Assembly: GCA_002255955.1 (NCBI GenBank)
Contig: NKIM01000035.1
Coordinates: 1-50,185, forward strand
DNA: 50,185 nucleotides
Reading direction: 5' to 3'
Source: Burkholderiales bacterium PBB2
GTDB taxonomy: Bacteria > Pseudomonadota > Gammaproteobacteria > Burkholderiales > Burkholderiaceae_C
Translations under genes and position numbers: made by a program
Shown: one piece after another, positions 1-9,110 of the stretch
Layout: each line of letters begins with the position of its first letter
How positions within the stretch are numbered: position 1 is the first letter of the stretch
The notes under the pieces: model-generated
Seen by the model: only the letters and a program-made list of their open reading frames with translations
What the model was told of the DNA's origin: nothing
Database searches by the model: none

Positions 1-3000
1 CCCACCCGCAAGCTGGCAGCCAGGGTGCGCGCGGCATGTTCCCACACAGTGGCGTGCTCGGCGCTGATGGTTGGCGTGAAGTAGGCATCTTCCGCCCCTG
101 CTGGGACGGCTGGTCCTTCCAAAAACGCAACGCTATGGTCCAACAGTTCCAGGTCTCCCGTGGCGCGCAGATAGTGCACCAAGGCATGGGGCAACCACAG
201 CAGGTCGTCGCTGAAATGGGTGCGCACGCCGGCACCGCCGGGTGCATGCCACCAGTGCTGCACGTCCCCCGCTGCAAATTGGCGTGATGCGCACAGCACA
301 AGCTGCTGGCGTAAGAGCGCAGGTGCCACCCAGGCCAAGGCCATGGCGTCTTGCAGTTGGTCACGAAAGCCGGTGGCACCGCCGGCTTGGTAGAAGCCCG
401 CCTTGGCCCACATGCGGCAGCCCACGGCCTGGTAAAGCAGCCAGCGGTTGGCCATTGCATTGAGCAGCGGGTCGGGCGTGAGCACGGTGCAGGCCCCCAA
501 AAGCGTGTTCCACGCGCCTGTGGCTTCCGCCTCCCGCTTAAGTGCATTTTTGGCATTTGAGGCCGCAGATAGTGCGGGAGCAGCTATCAAACTAGGAGCA
601 TGCCCCAGCAAAAACACAATTTCTACCGGCACTCCCATGCGCAGCTCCAAGGCCAATGCCAGTGCCGCGCAAGGGTCCAGGCCCTCGCCGCAGCGTGCGC
701 CCAGCAGGGCGGGTAGTTCGATTTGGCCGGAGATACCGAAGAACTCGCGGCGGTCACAGGTCCACTGGATTTCCTTCAACCCATCCGCCCTGAGTGCACT
801 GACGCTGAAGAATGCCGTGGTGTCGCCAAAGCCCCCTTCGTGTGCCCGCTGGCTACACAAAAGGGTGGTGCTGGAAAAGGTGGGCTGGGCGGCCACCTGC
901 ACCCGCGTGGAACAGGTCATGCGGTCCTCGCGTCCCGCGCCCATGATCCATTCGACCAGGCCCACCAGGCGTAGGCGCTGGGCCCGCAGTCCGCTATTGG
1001 TCAGCACCACGCGGATCGACTTCACCGCCGTTTCCGTGTCCACGCACCATGTCACCCGTGTTTGCAGGCTTTCGCGTTTGTGGGTGATGGCGGTGAAGCC
1101 TATGCCATGGGTTACTTGGTATCGCAAGCCAGGTTCCCCGAACCCGTTGGGCGTCATGCTCCAAGTGGCGCCGCTGCGGGTGTCCTGCAGCAAGAACCAC
1201 TCACCGCAGGGGTCACAGACCGGGTCGTTGGACCATGCCGTGATCTGGTGCATGCGGCTGTTGGTGGCCCAGGTGAATCCACCGCCACTTTCAGTCAGCA
1301 CGCAGCCGAAGTCGGGGTTGGCCAGCACATTGCTCCAGGGGCGTGCGGGACGCATGGCCTGGGATACGGGAAATGTGTAGGCGCCGCTCACGTCGTCAAA
1401 TTGTCCTAAGGGCGCAACCACGCCAGAGCGCACGCGCTGCCGTGGCAGCGCAATCCGATTGCGGTGCCGGCGGGTGTGTTGCTCGGTGTCGTGTAGCGCC
1501 AGCCAGTCCTGCAAATGGTGGATCAGGGGGCGACCATCGGCGTGCAGGTGCAGCCGCGCCAGGGCCTGCAAGGTGTTGATTTCGGTCACACTGAGATCAT
1601 GCGCGCGCAGCAAGTGCATCGCGGTAGAGGTCGCAGAGGTGACGGCATCCTCGGCCAGGCGCTCACTGATTTCCAGGATCTGGCGCTGCAGTGCCATGGC
1701 GTAGGAGTTGGGTTCATGGTTTAGCACGACCAAGTCGCAGGCCAAACCCGACCAGGACCAAAGGCGCATGGCCCGCGCCAGTGACCGGATCAGGCCGGCA
1801 CCCTGTAAGACCCCCACCGATACCAACAGAATCGGGCGGTTTCCTGAGATGCCAAATCGCCACAACGCGCTGCGATCACACGCGGGGGGCGTGCGCCGGG
1901 GCAGGCCGTGGCCCTCGCTGTCCAGGCCAGCGACGCCGTACAGCATGGCGGTGGAGACACATTGCAGCGCCGCAAACTGCTCACTGCTGATTTTGAGTGC
2001 GCGCATGCGAATGCCGCCCAGTGTGGCCGACATCAGCGACGCCCGTTGGATGTGGCCAGCATGGAGCGATTTGTCAATCACAGCGTGTAGCGCCTCGGCG
2101 CTAGCTGCCACCGCCGTGGCAAAGGTGACAGTGCAGTGCCCTCCAGGTGCAATGCTGATACGCACCCCCAATGCGCTACAGGGGTCCAGACCTGTGGGCA
2201 TGTCGGTGCTATCAGGGGCGGCAACACTGAGTTGTGCCCGAGGGTTGCTACTGTCACGGTTGCGGCCCAGCCACTGGCTGCGCTGGGTACATACGCGCAG
2301 GCCCAGTATCGCGGTGTCGCACTGCGCCACAAAGTGTGCGGCATGTACGCTGCGGTCTGTGGCCATGCGCGGTTTGCGCTCAAACACCAGGGCCCGTTGC
2401 TCTGCCTGCCAGCGGGACTGAACAAACATGCCCGAAAACGCCGGGTGGGCCTCGTCGGCCCCGGCTTCTGCCAGCACCACGTCCCAGGCAGACACCAGCT
2501 CCAGCTCCAGTGTTTGGGGGCCGGGGTTGCGCAGCTCCACTTGGCGAAATTCGATATCGTCTTCCGGGCTCACCCACACCGTGGTGTGGGCCTGCAGCAG
2601 CTTCCACTGGGCAGAGAAGCAAATGCGGTCGGAATGAAAAACACTGTCATACGTGGCATCGGGGTCCGGTGCGGGGTGGCTAGTCAGTGAGACGAGTGGA
2701 GCGGGGTGACCGTAATGGTCCGGTTGGCAGAAGTCCAGGTACAGAAAGTGCCCATGGGCGTCGCGCAGCAGGTCGTCGCGCCAGCGCGTCACATGGGTGC
2801 GTCCCCAGCGGGTGGACCCCGCGCCGTTGGCGCGCAGCGCCACGGTAAAGCGCCCATTGGACAGCAGATGGGTGGGCTCCACCGCACTGACCCCCGGGCG
2901 CACGCTGCGCAGCAGCCCCGCGGGGCGGTGCCGCAGCGTTTGCAAGGGCAGGCTGCTGGGCAGGGTGTAGAGACGGGAGATTTCGCGCGGGGTGCGCTCG

Positions 3001-6000
3001 TGTAGCAAGGAACTGATGGCCTGCAGCCGTGGATTGGCCATGCCCCAGCGCTGCACGGTGTGATCGCGCAGCAGGTTGGTCAGTGCGGCCAGACCCATGC
3101 CCTGGTGGTGCGCCATGTAAGAGGCGACTGGGGTCATGGCGCCTGCGGTGGTCTGCCGCGCCGGGGTGTAGTCCAGCGCTTCAATCAGGCCGTAGCGCTG
3201 CCGTGCACCCAAGGACTCCAGGGCGCACAAATTACGCCAGGTGGCCAGAGGCGCCAGGGGCGCCGCCAGCAGGCAGGCATAGGGGGCAACCACCAACTCG
3301 TCGGCAGGGGTGCGCCGCAGGGCCAGGCGCGGTACGCCCTGGGGGGCGTATTGGTAGGCCAGGGTGTCGTCCTGGGCTGCGTAGGCCGCCTCAGAGATGC
3401 CCCAGGGCACTTGAAGGTCGGCAGCAAAAGCCATCTGCTCGCGCAGCGCCATATGGCATGCATCGGCCAGCACGCTGCCGGCGGGCTCCGCCATGACCAA
3501 ACCCGGCATCAGGTATTCAAACATCGAGCCTGACCATGAGCGCAAACCCGCCTGGCCCTGCAGCACACAAAACATGCGTCCCAGTGCGGACCAGTGAGCC
3601 ACGGGCACATCGCCTTTGGCGATGGCTACCAAACTCGTGAGCCGTGCCTCTGAGGCCAGCAAATCATAGAAGCCTGCGTCCAGTTGCTGCTCCGCCGGGC
3701 GGTAGCCAATGTGCAGCAGGTGACGCTTGGTGTGGTACAGAAATGCGAAGTCTGGTTGCCAGGCCAGTTCTTCTAACTGTGCTGCAAGCCTGCGCAATCG
3801 GTGCACCAGGTCTTCTAGTGCAATAGGCGCCATCGACCCGGTGCCCTGTCGCACAGATGCCAGCGCGCTGCGGTGGTCCACCAACAGCTCGCGCAAGTGG
3901 TCGCGGCCTCTGGCATCCAATGAGGAGCGTTGTCGCAGTTGGTGTCGCAAGCGCTGCAGCGCATGGGCCTGAGCGCCTCGCAGCGCCTGGGTGTCGTCAG
4001 GTGACGCTGCCAGCAGGTGGCAGGCTTGCGCCACGGCCAACAAAAAGGTGGACAGGTTGCCGCTGTCCACAGTGGACACATAGCGTGGCAACAAGGCTTC
4101 GCCGCTTTGGGTGTCGTACCAGTTCAAAAAGTGCCCGTGGTCACGCTCCAGTCCCAGCAGTGTTTGGGTGGTGGCCTCCAGGCGCTCTACCAGTGCCTGG
4201 GTTGAGAGCCAGCCGAATTCGCGCGCGCAGGCCACGCTCAGCAGGTAGAGGCCGATATTGGTGGGCGAGCTGCGGTGGGCCACCATCTCCTGCGGCAGCA
4301 GCTGCAGATTGTCGGGGGGCAGCTGCCGGTCTTGCGGGCCGACGCAGCGCTCGAAGAAGCGCCAGGTGTCGCGGGCAATGCCGCGCAGATAGCGCTGCTC
4401 GGCCCCATCCATGCGCTGCGATCGCCGCCCGGCTTGCAGCCAGCCGGGCCGGCTGGCCCAGGCCAGCCACAGCGGGCTGGCGGCCCAGAGCAGGCACAGG
4501 CCCAGGGCCAGGCGCGGTGCGGTGGCGGGCGCCAGGCTCAGGCCTGCGGCCAGCAGTAGGCCGGCCACGGTGACGCGGCGGTGCCGGGCCCAGATCGCTG
4601 TCCAGTGCGTGCCGCTGTGCAGCAGGGCCGCCTGTGCGGCGGCAGCGGTGGTCCATTGCAGCAGCAGCCGGTGGCTGTGGCCGCTGCGCCAGAGCGCGCG
4701 CACGATGGCATCCAGGGCCAGGGCGCTTTGCTCCAGCAGCAGGGCCAGCTGCCAGAGGCTGGCCAGCAGGGCCCGGGCCAGCTCGGCCCCGCCCTCGCGC
4801 AGGAAATGACCGAGGGCGATGCCGCTGCGGCTGGGCAGCAGGCCGGCCAGGGCACCCAGCAGCGGCCCGGCCAGATGGGCGGCCAGCACCAGAGCCAGGG
4901 CCGCGCCCGGTGCCAGCCAGAGCCCGGCCGGCAGGCCCAGGGCCAGCAGCAAGAGCAGCAGCGAGGCCGGTGCCACCAGGGAGCGGCGCAGGTTGTCGGC
5001 CAGCTTCCAGCGGTTCAGCCCGCCCAGCTGCAGGACCTGGCGGCTCCAGCGCTGCGGCATCAGGGCGGGCAGCAGAAACGGCAGCAGCTGCCAGTCACCG
5101 CGGATCCAGCGGTGCAGGCGCGAGGCGGCCACCTCGGCATGAAAGGGCGCATCCTCGACCAGGCTGATGTCGCTGACCGCGGCGCAGCGCGCCAGCGCAC
5201 CTTCCAGCAGGTCGTGGCTCAAGACCTGACCCTCGGGCAGGCGGCCGTTCAGCACGGCCTGCAAGGCCTGCACATGGAGCAGGCCCTTGCCGCTGAAGCT
5301 GCCTTCGTCGAACAGGTCCTGGTAGGTCTCGGAGCTGGCCGAACCGTAGGGGTCGATGCCGCACTGGCCGGCAAACAGCCAGTGGTAGGGCGTGAAATCG
5401 CTGCGCGCCGGCAGCGGCGTGACCACGCGCGGCTGCAGGATGGCATAGCCGGCCAGCACGCGGCGCGGCTGCTCGGGCGTGGCGCCGGCCTCGCTCAGGC
5501 GCGGCTCGTTGCGCGGGTGGGCGGCCACGCCGACCAGCTCGCGCAGGCGGCCGGGCGGCATCTGGGTGTCGCTGTCCAGGGTCAGCAGGTGGTGGATGCC
5601 CGGCGCCGGCTGCGAGAGCCGGCCCAGCTCGACAAAGGGCGACACCGCCTCACCCGGGCAGGCCAGATGCTCGACCAACTGCTCCAGCTTGCCGCGCTTG
5701 CGCTCCCAGCCCATCCAGCGCTGCTCGCTGTCGCTGAAGCGGCGCGGGCGGTGCAGCAGCAGAAAGCGCGCCGGGGCCTCGGGCGCCACCGGAGCGGCGC
5801 GGTTGAGCGCGCCGAGGGCGGCGACGGCGGCGCCGAGCAGGGCCTCGTCGCCCTCGCTGCTGGCCTGATCGGCATCGGCCCAATCACTGAGCAGGGCGAA
5901 CTGCGCCTGCGGCTCGGGATTGGCCAGCTGGTGCAGGTGCAGGCGGTGGGCCAGAGCGGCGATGGTGGCCGCGTCGCTGAGCAGCACCGGCATCACCACC

Positions 6001-7469
6001 AGCACACGCTGGGCCGGTGGAATGCCGTCGGCCAGAGCCAGGCGGGGCAGCTCGGCCGGGCGCAGCGATTCGCTGAGCAGGCGGTTCATCAAGGCCAGGC
6101 AGGCCTCGGAGGCCGGCAGCAGCATCAGGGCCGCACAGGCCAGCAGGGCCGGCCAGGGCGCGGCCGCCAGCGAGGGCTCCAGCCACCCGAACATGGCCAG
6201 CACCGCGGCCGTGGCCAGGCCCAGGCTGCCGAGGTAGAGCGGCAGCGCACGGCGGCGCAGCACGGTGCGCAGGGCCAGGCCGGGCGATTCGCGCAGGCCC
6301 AGGGCCTGCAGCAGGGTCGGCCGGCCCTCGCCTTGCAGCCAGTGGCCGCAGGTCTGGGTGTGGGCCGCAGGAAGATCGACGCCGGCGTGTGGGCAGCGCA
6401 TCACATCGAGCAGCAGCTGGGCCACGCCCAGTTCGCTGCGACCGCAGCGGCGCGCCAGCGCCTCGATGGCATGCAGGGTCTGGTCGCGGGTGCGGCTGTG
6501 CTCGGCGGCAAAGCTCTCGCAGCCCAGCAGCAACTGCATCAGCGGGCTGCTGCGGGCGATGATCTCGGGCCAATCGGCCTCGCCGATCACGCGCAGGGAG
6601 TGCACGGCATTGCTGACGCTGAGGTTGTCGGCCGTCTGCTCGGCCGCTTGTTGCAGCTGGGCGGCGGCCGGGTCGGGCAGGGCTTGCAGCAGCCAGGCGC
6701 GGCGGGCCTGGCTGGCCAGAGGCGCTGCCGCATCCAGCGGCTCGGCACGGTGCAGCAGGCGCTGGGCCATCTGCGCCAGAAAGGGTTGGTCCAGGCCGCG
6801 CTGCTGCAGGGCGGCGCGCTGGGCTTCCAACGTGGCCACATCGAGCTCGGCCATCCGGTCACAGGCCTGGTTGGCCAGCTCACGCGCGGCCTTCTGGCCG
6901 GCCACGCGCTCGGCCAGGCGGCGCAGGTTCTCGATCAGCACCACGCGCAAGGTGGTGGGCAGGGCCCAGATCTCGCCCAGATTGAGCGGCCGCACGCCCT
7001 GGTAGGCACACAGGAAATGGACCAGCAGGTCTTCATCGAAGGCGCCGTCGGTGTGGGCGATGCAGGCCCAGGCCACGCCGTAGACGCGCGGCAGGCCGGC
7101 CAGCGGCTCTTCGCTGAGCACGGGCAGGGCGCGGAAGTAGCGCCGCGGCAGGCCTTGCTGCACCTCTTGCAGCTGGGCCTCGATCAGGTGGAAGTTGTCG
7201 AGCAGCCATTCGGCCGCCGGGCTGATGTCGAAGCCGGTGCTGGCCTGGCGGGCCAGGAAGCGGTGGGCCTGGCGCAGGCTGTCGATGTTGCTGCGCAGGC
7301 GCGGCACAAAAGTCTGGCCGCGCCGCTGTTCGCGGGCCGCGCGCACCCGGTGGGTGGCGGCCAGGCTGCGGCCATGCTGGGCAAAGCGCTGCTGGCCAAA
7401 GATTTCCGCGCGGATGGGCGCCAGCATGCGGCCCTGCCGGGGGTCGAGCAGGGCGTGCAGCAGCTCCAT
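1..7469 (-). CDS. ndvB: Cyclic beta-1,2-glucan synthase NdvB, C-terminus beyond window
   Basis: Makes cyclic beta-1,2-glucans, periplasmic osmoregulated oligosaccharides, from UDP-glucose at the inner membrane. Open in one frame from the ATG at 7469 to the left edge (about 2489 residues; family about 2800, so roughly the last 340 are missing). In order: membrane segments near residues 410-460; GT84 glycosyltransferase with VLVVMPVLLSDAATI (about 490-502) and the LDSD aspartates (about 630); more membrane segments about 826-873; glycoamylase-like domain with WGISEAAY (about 1355) and YMAHHQGMG (about 1450); GH94 phosphorylase-like part with SNVLANPDFG (about 2046) and GGATGFRDQLQDAMA (about 2360). 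The window ends just before the expected GDWNDGM active-site loop. Follows the small gene by 3 bases, so probably cotranscribed with the ompA-like gene. DNA right of about 4.2 kb is 70-80% G+C, left of it 50-65%. Confidence 0.93.
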   Translation of the reverse strand, partial: MELLHALLDPRQGRMLAPIRAEIFGQQRFAQHGRSLAATHRVRAAREQRRGQTFVPRLRSNIDSLRQAHRFLARQASTGFDISPAAEWLLDNFHLIEAQLQEVQQGLPRRYFRALPVLSEEPLAGLPRVYGVAWACIAHTDGAFDEDLLVHFLCAYQGVRPLNLGEIWALPTTLRVVLIENLRRLAERVAGQKAARELANQACDRMAELDVATLEAQRAALQQRGLDQPFLAQMAQRLLHRAEPLDAAAPLASQARRAWLLQALPDPAAAQLQQAAEQTADNLSVSNAVHSLRVIGEADWPEIIARSSPLMQLLLGCESFAAEHSRTRDQTLHAIEALARRCGRSELGVAQLLLDVMRCPHAGVDLPAAHTQTCGHWLQGEGRPTLLQALGLRESPGLALRTVLRRRALPLYLGSLGLATAAVLAMFGWLEPSLAAAPWPALLACAALMLLPASEACLALMNRLLSESLRPAELPRLALADGIPPAQRVLVVMPVLLSDAATIAALAHRLHLHQLANPEPQAQFALLSDWADADQASSEGDEALLGAAVAALGALNRAAPVAPEAPARFLLLHRPRRFSDSEQRWMGWERKRGKLEQLVEHLACPGEAVSPFVELGRLSQPAPGIHHLLTLDSDTQMPPGRLRELVGVAAHPRNEPRLSEAGATPEQPRRVLAGYAILQPRVVTPLPARSDFTPYHWLFAGQCGIDPYGSASSETYQDLFDEGSFSGKGLLHVQALQAVLNGRLPEGQVLSHDLLEGALARCAAVSDISLVEDAPFHAEVAASRLHRWIRGDWQLLPFLLPALMPQRWSRQVLQLGGLNRWKLADNLRRSLVAPASLLLLLLALGLPAGLWLAPGAALALVLAAHLAGPLLGALAGLLPSRSGIALGHFLREGGAELARALLASLWQLALLLEQSALALDAIVRALWRSGHSHRLLLQWTTAAAAQAALLHSGTHWTAIWARHRRVTVAGLLLAAGLSLAPATAPRLALGLCLLWAASPLWLAWASRPGWLQAGRRSQRMDGAEQRYLRGIARDTWRFFERCVGPQDRQLPPDNLQLLPQEMVAHRSSPTNIGLYLLSVACAREFGWLSTQALVERLEATTQTLLGLERDHGHFLNWYDTQSGEALLPRYVSTVDSGNLSTFLLAVAQACHLLAASPDDTQALRGAQAHALQRLRHQLRQRSSLDARGRDHLRELLVDHRSALASVRQGTGSMAPIALEDLVHRLRRLAAQLEELAWQPDFAFLYHTKRHLLHIGYRPAEQQLDAGFYDLLASEARLTSLVAIAKGDVPVAHWSALGRMFCVLQGQAGLRSWSGSMFEYLMPGLVMAEPAGSVLADACHMALREQMAFAADLQVPWGISEAAYAAQDDTLAYQYAPQGVPRLALRRTPADELVVAPYACLLAAPLAPLATWRNLCALESLGARQRYGLIEALDYTPARQTTAGAMTPVASYMAHHQGMGLAALTNLLRDHTVQRWGMANPRLQAISSLLHERTPREISRLYTLPSSLPLQTLRHRPAGLLRSVRPGVSAVEPTHLLSNGRFTVALRANGAGSTRWGRTHVTRWRDDLLRDAHGHFLYLDFCQPDHYGHPAPLVSLTSHPAPDPDATYDSVFHSDRICFSAQWKLLQAHTTVWVSPEDDIEFRQVELRNPGPQTLELELVSAWDVVLAEAGADEAHPAFSGMFVQSRWQAEQRALVFERKPRMATDRSVHAAHFVAQCDTAILGLRVCTQRSQWLGRNRDSSNPRAQLSVAAPDSTDMPTGLDPCSALGVRISIAPGGHCTVTFATAVAASAEALHAVIDKSLHAGHIQRASLMSATLGGIRMRALKISSEQFAALQCVSTAMLYGVAGLDSEGHGLPRRTPPACDRSALWRFGISGNRPILLVSVGVLQGAGLIRSLARAMRLWSWSGLACDLVVLNHEPNSYAMALQRQILEISERLAEDAVTSATSTAMHLLRAHDLSVTEINTLQALARLHLHADGRPLIHHLQDWLALHDTEQHTRRHRNRIALPRQRVRSGVVAPLGQFDDVSGAYTFPVSQAMRPARPWSNVLANPDFGCVLTESGGGFTWATNSRMHQITAWSNDPVCDPCGEWFLLQDTRSGATWSMTPNGFGEPGLRYQVTHGIGFTAITHKRESLQTRVTWCVDTETAVKSIRVVLTNSGLRAQRLRLVGLVEWIMGAGREDRMTCSTRVQVAAQPTFSSTTLLCSQRAHEGGFGDTTAFFSVSALRADGLKEIQWTCDRREFFGISGQIELPALLGARCGEGLDPCAALALALELRMGVPVEIVFLLGHAPSLIAAPALSAASNAKNALKREAEATGAWNTLLGACTVLTPDPLLNAMANRWLLYQAVGCRMWAKAGFYQAGGATGFRDQLQDAMALAWVAPALLRQQLVLCASRQFAAGDVQHWWHAPGGAGVRTHFSDDLLWLPHALVHYLRATGDLELLDHSVAFLEGPAVPAGAEDAYFTPTISAEHATVWEHAARTLAASLRV
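544..602. repeat. AT-richer element inside ndvB resembling a Comamonadaceae interspersed repeat
   Basis: About 60 bases at 50% G+C inside the GH94 part of ndvB. On the coding strand it contains TTTGATAGCTGCTC, then GCGCAC-like and GCGGCC steps. From memory this matches short elements that recur between and inside genes of Rhodoferax, Acidovorax and relatives. It keeps the ndvB frame open. Identification rests on recalled motif shape only. Confidence 0.35.
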
Positions 7470-7472
7470 CGC

Positions 7473-7736
7473 TCAGTGCCAGGCCTGGTAGAGCAGGGCG
7501 GCCAGGGTGGCCAGCAGCAGGGCACTGGTGACGCTGCGGCGGCTGACAAAGCCCACCAGGGCATCGGCACCGCAACGCAGGGCGAACAAGCGCCCGCGCA
7601 GGGCCCGGCACAGGCCCAGATGGGCGCCCAGGGCGGCGGCGCTGGCCGCGGAATCGTCACCACGACCTGGCGGGGCCAGGCGGTCTTGCACGCGGGCTGA
7701 GTTCGGGGAAGTGAAGGCGGGCAGGCTGGGGCTCAT
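7473..7736 (-). CDS. Small membrane protein between ompA-like gene and ndvB
   Basis: An 87-residue protein with no family I recognise. The N-terminal half is polar and Pro/Ala rich; the last 20 residues (SVTSALLLATLAALLYQAW) form one membrane segment. The ATG at 7736 is chosen over an upstream TTG because GGAG lies 6 bases before it. It starts 14 bases after the ompA-like stop and ends 3 bases before the ndvB start, so translation is probably coupled. Position suggests an accessory or anchoring role for glucan synthesis, but nothing in the sequence proves this. Confidence 0.65.
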   Translation of the reverse strand: MSPSLPAFTSPNSARVQDRLAPPGRGDDSAASAAALGAHLGLCRALRGRLFALRCGADALVGFVSRRSVTSALLLATLAALLYQAWH

Positions 7737-7750
7737 GTGCAGCTCCAATA

Positions 7751-9004
7751 TCAGCGCGGGCTGCTGCTGACTTCGGCCTGCACCTCCACCTCGACCCGGC
7801 GGTCAGGCTGCAGGCAGCGGACCAGGGCGGTGGATTTGAGCTCGCCCTTGCAGTCGCCGGCGCGCGTCATCGGCATCGATTCGCTCTTGCCCAGGGCGCT
7901 GATCTTGCTGGCCTCGATGCCGCCAGGGTTGATCAGATAGGCTTTGACCGCATCGGCGCGCTGCTGCGACAGGGTCTGGTTGTAGTCGCTGCTGCCGAGG
8001 CGGTCGGTGTGGCCCTCGACCGTGACGAGCTGGAAGCTGCTGCCCTTGAGCTCGGCCGCCAGGGCATCGAGCGCCCGCGCGCCCTCGGGGCGAATCTGGG
8101 CCTCGTCAAAGCCGAACAGCGATTCGGCCGAGAAGCTGAGGCGCCGCGGTGGGATGGGGATGCCGGCCGCAGTTGGCGGCAGCAGCATCGGTGTGGCCAC
8201 GGGCTCGGGCGGCGGCGGCGCGGCGGCCATCACCGCGGCGGGCGGGGTGTAGCTGGGCGCCACGCTGCTCATGCGCGGAGCCGGTGTGGGCGAGCGGCCG
8301 AAGGGGAAGACCAGGCTCAGCGACACCAGGTTGACGGGGATGTGATAGCCCAAGGCATTGCGCACCCGATAACGCTCCGCTTCGGCGCGCACGGCCATGC
8401 CGCCCGGGTTCCATTCCAGACCGGCGCCGAGCTTCATATTGGTGTCGCGGCGGCTGGGGTCATAGCTGTTCAGTGCGGCGGCACCGCTGCCGTCGAAATG
8501 GGTGCGCGTGCGGTTGAACTGCGTGCCGATGCGGCCCAGCAGCGACCATTGATCGCTCATCGGCAGCTTGCCGACCAGATCGAGGTTGATGCCTTTCAGG
8601 TCGAAGCGGCCGTTGACCGTGCCGGCCGGTGTGGTGCTGGCATCGATATTGAATCGGCCGAGCTGGAAGTAGCCGGCCTCGACCGCCCAGTAGCGGTTCA
8701 TCTGGTAGCCGAGAAAGAGCTTGTAAGCCGTGTCGCGTTCGTCGCGCGAGATGCTGGTGGCGGTGACGCCAGCGGGCAGCACCACGCCGAGGGCGCGCTC
8801 GGCATCGAGCTTGGCCCGCGCCTGGCCGGCGCCGAAGCCGCCGTACATATACGGCTCATCGGACTGTGCCCAGGCGGGCAGGGCCAGCAAGGGCAGGAGG
8901 CCGATCACGCTGCAAAGCCCCGCTCTCGCCAGGCCTTGCGTGAGCGGACGAGCCGCAAGCCGGAGTGAGGGGCGGCGGCTGCGGAGGTGTGTGCCATGCG
9001 ACAT
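7751..9004 (-). CDS. OmpA-family outer membrane protein
   Basis: 417 residues. The signal peptide ends near residue 46 (LALPAWA-QS). An N-terminal eight-strand-type beta barrel follows (GGFGAGQARAKLD, YWAVEAGYFQLG). A Pro/Ala linker about residues 245-280 leads to a C-terminal OmpA/MotB peptidoglycan-binding domain with LFGFDEAQIRPEG, VEGHTDRLGSSDYNQ, LSQQRADAVKAYL and DRRVEVEV. It would tie the outer membrane to the cell wall. The ATG at 9004 has AAGGA 7 bases upstream; the longer open frame to 9337 runs through the neighbouring gene and lacks a start signal. First gene of the ompA-small protein-ndvB operon, with the palindromic operator at 9097-9110 upstream. Confidence 0.9.
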   Translation of the reverse strand: MSHGTHLRSRRPSLRLAARPLTQGLARAGLCSVIGLLPLLALPAWAQSDEPYMYGGFGAGQARAKLDAERALGVVLPAGVTATSISRDERDTAYKLFLGYQMNRYWAVEAGYFQLGRFNIDASTTPAGTVNGRFDLKGINLDLVGKLPMSDQWSLLGRIGTQFNRTRTHFDGSGAAALNSYDPSRRDTNMKLGAGLEWNPGGMAVRAEAERYRVRNALGYHIPVNLVSLSLVFPFGRSPTPAPRMSSVAPSYTPPAAVMAAAPPPPEPVATPMLLPPTAAGIPIPPRRLSFSAESLFGFDEAQIRPEGARALDALAAELKGSSFQLVTVEGHTDRLGSSDYNQTLSQQRADAVKAYLINPGGIEASKISALGKSESMPMTRAGDCKGELKSTALVRCLQPDRRVEVEVQAEVSSSPR

Positions 9005-9068
9005 GGTGATCCTTGTGGAGTGAAGACGGGGCAGGGTGCCAAAGCGCCCTGAAAGACTGCGAACTTTC

Positions 9069-9110
9069 AGTCTCAGCGGCTTTGCCTCAGGGGTCTGTAC
9101 GCTGGCGTAC
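9069..9110 (-). promoter_or_regulatory. Promoter of the ompA-ndvB operon: palindromic operator plus -10
   Basis: A perfect 6-2-6 inverted repeat, GTACGC-TG-GCGTAC (9097-9110), is centred 29.5 bases upstream of a -10-like GAGACT (minus strand, 9074-9069). That puts the operator at -41.5 from the inferred start near 9062. The same layout recurs at 9910-9951, 11636-11677 and 15715-15756. The operator lies inside the 3' end of the neighbouring gene. Confidence 0.55.

Noticed and set aside
4581-7700. 1039-residue plus-strand open frame
   Set aside because: Gln/Gly/Ala-rich shadow of ndvB; the minus frame carries all family motifs.
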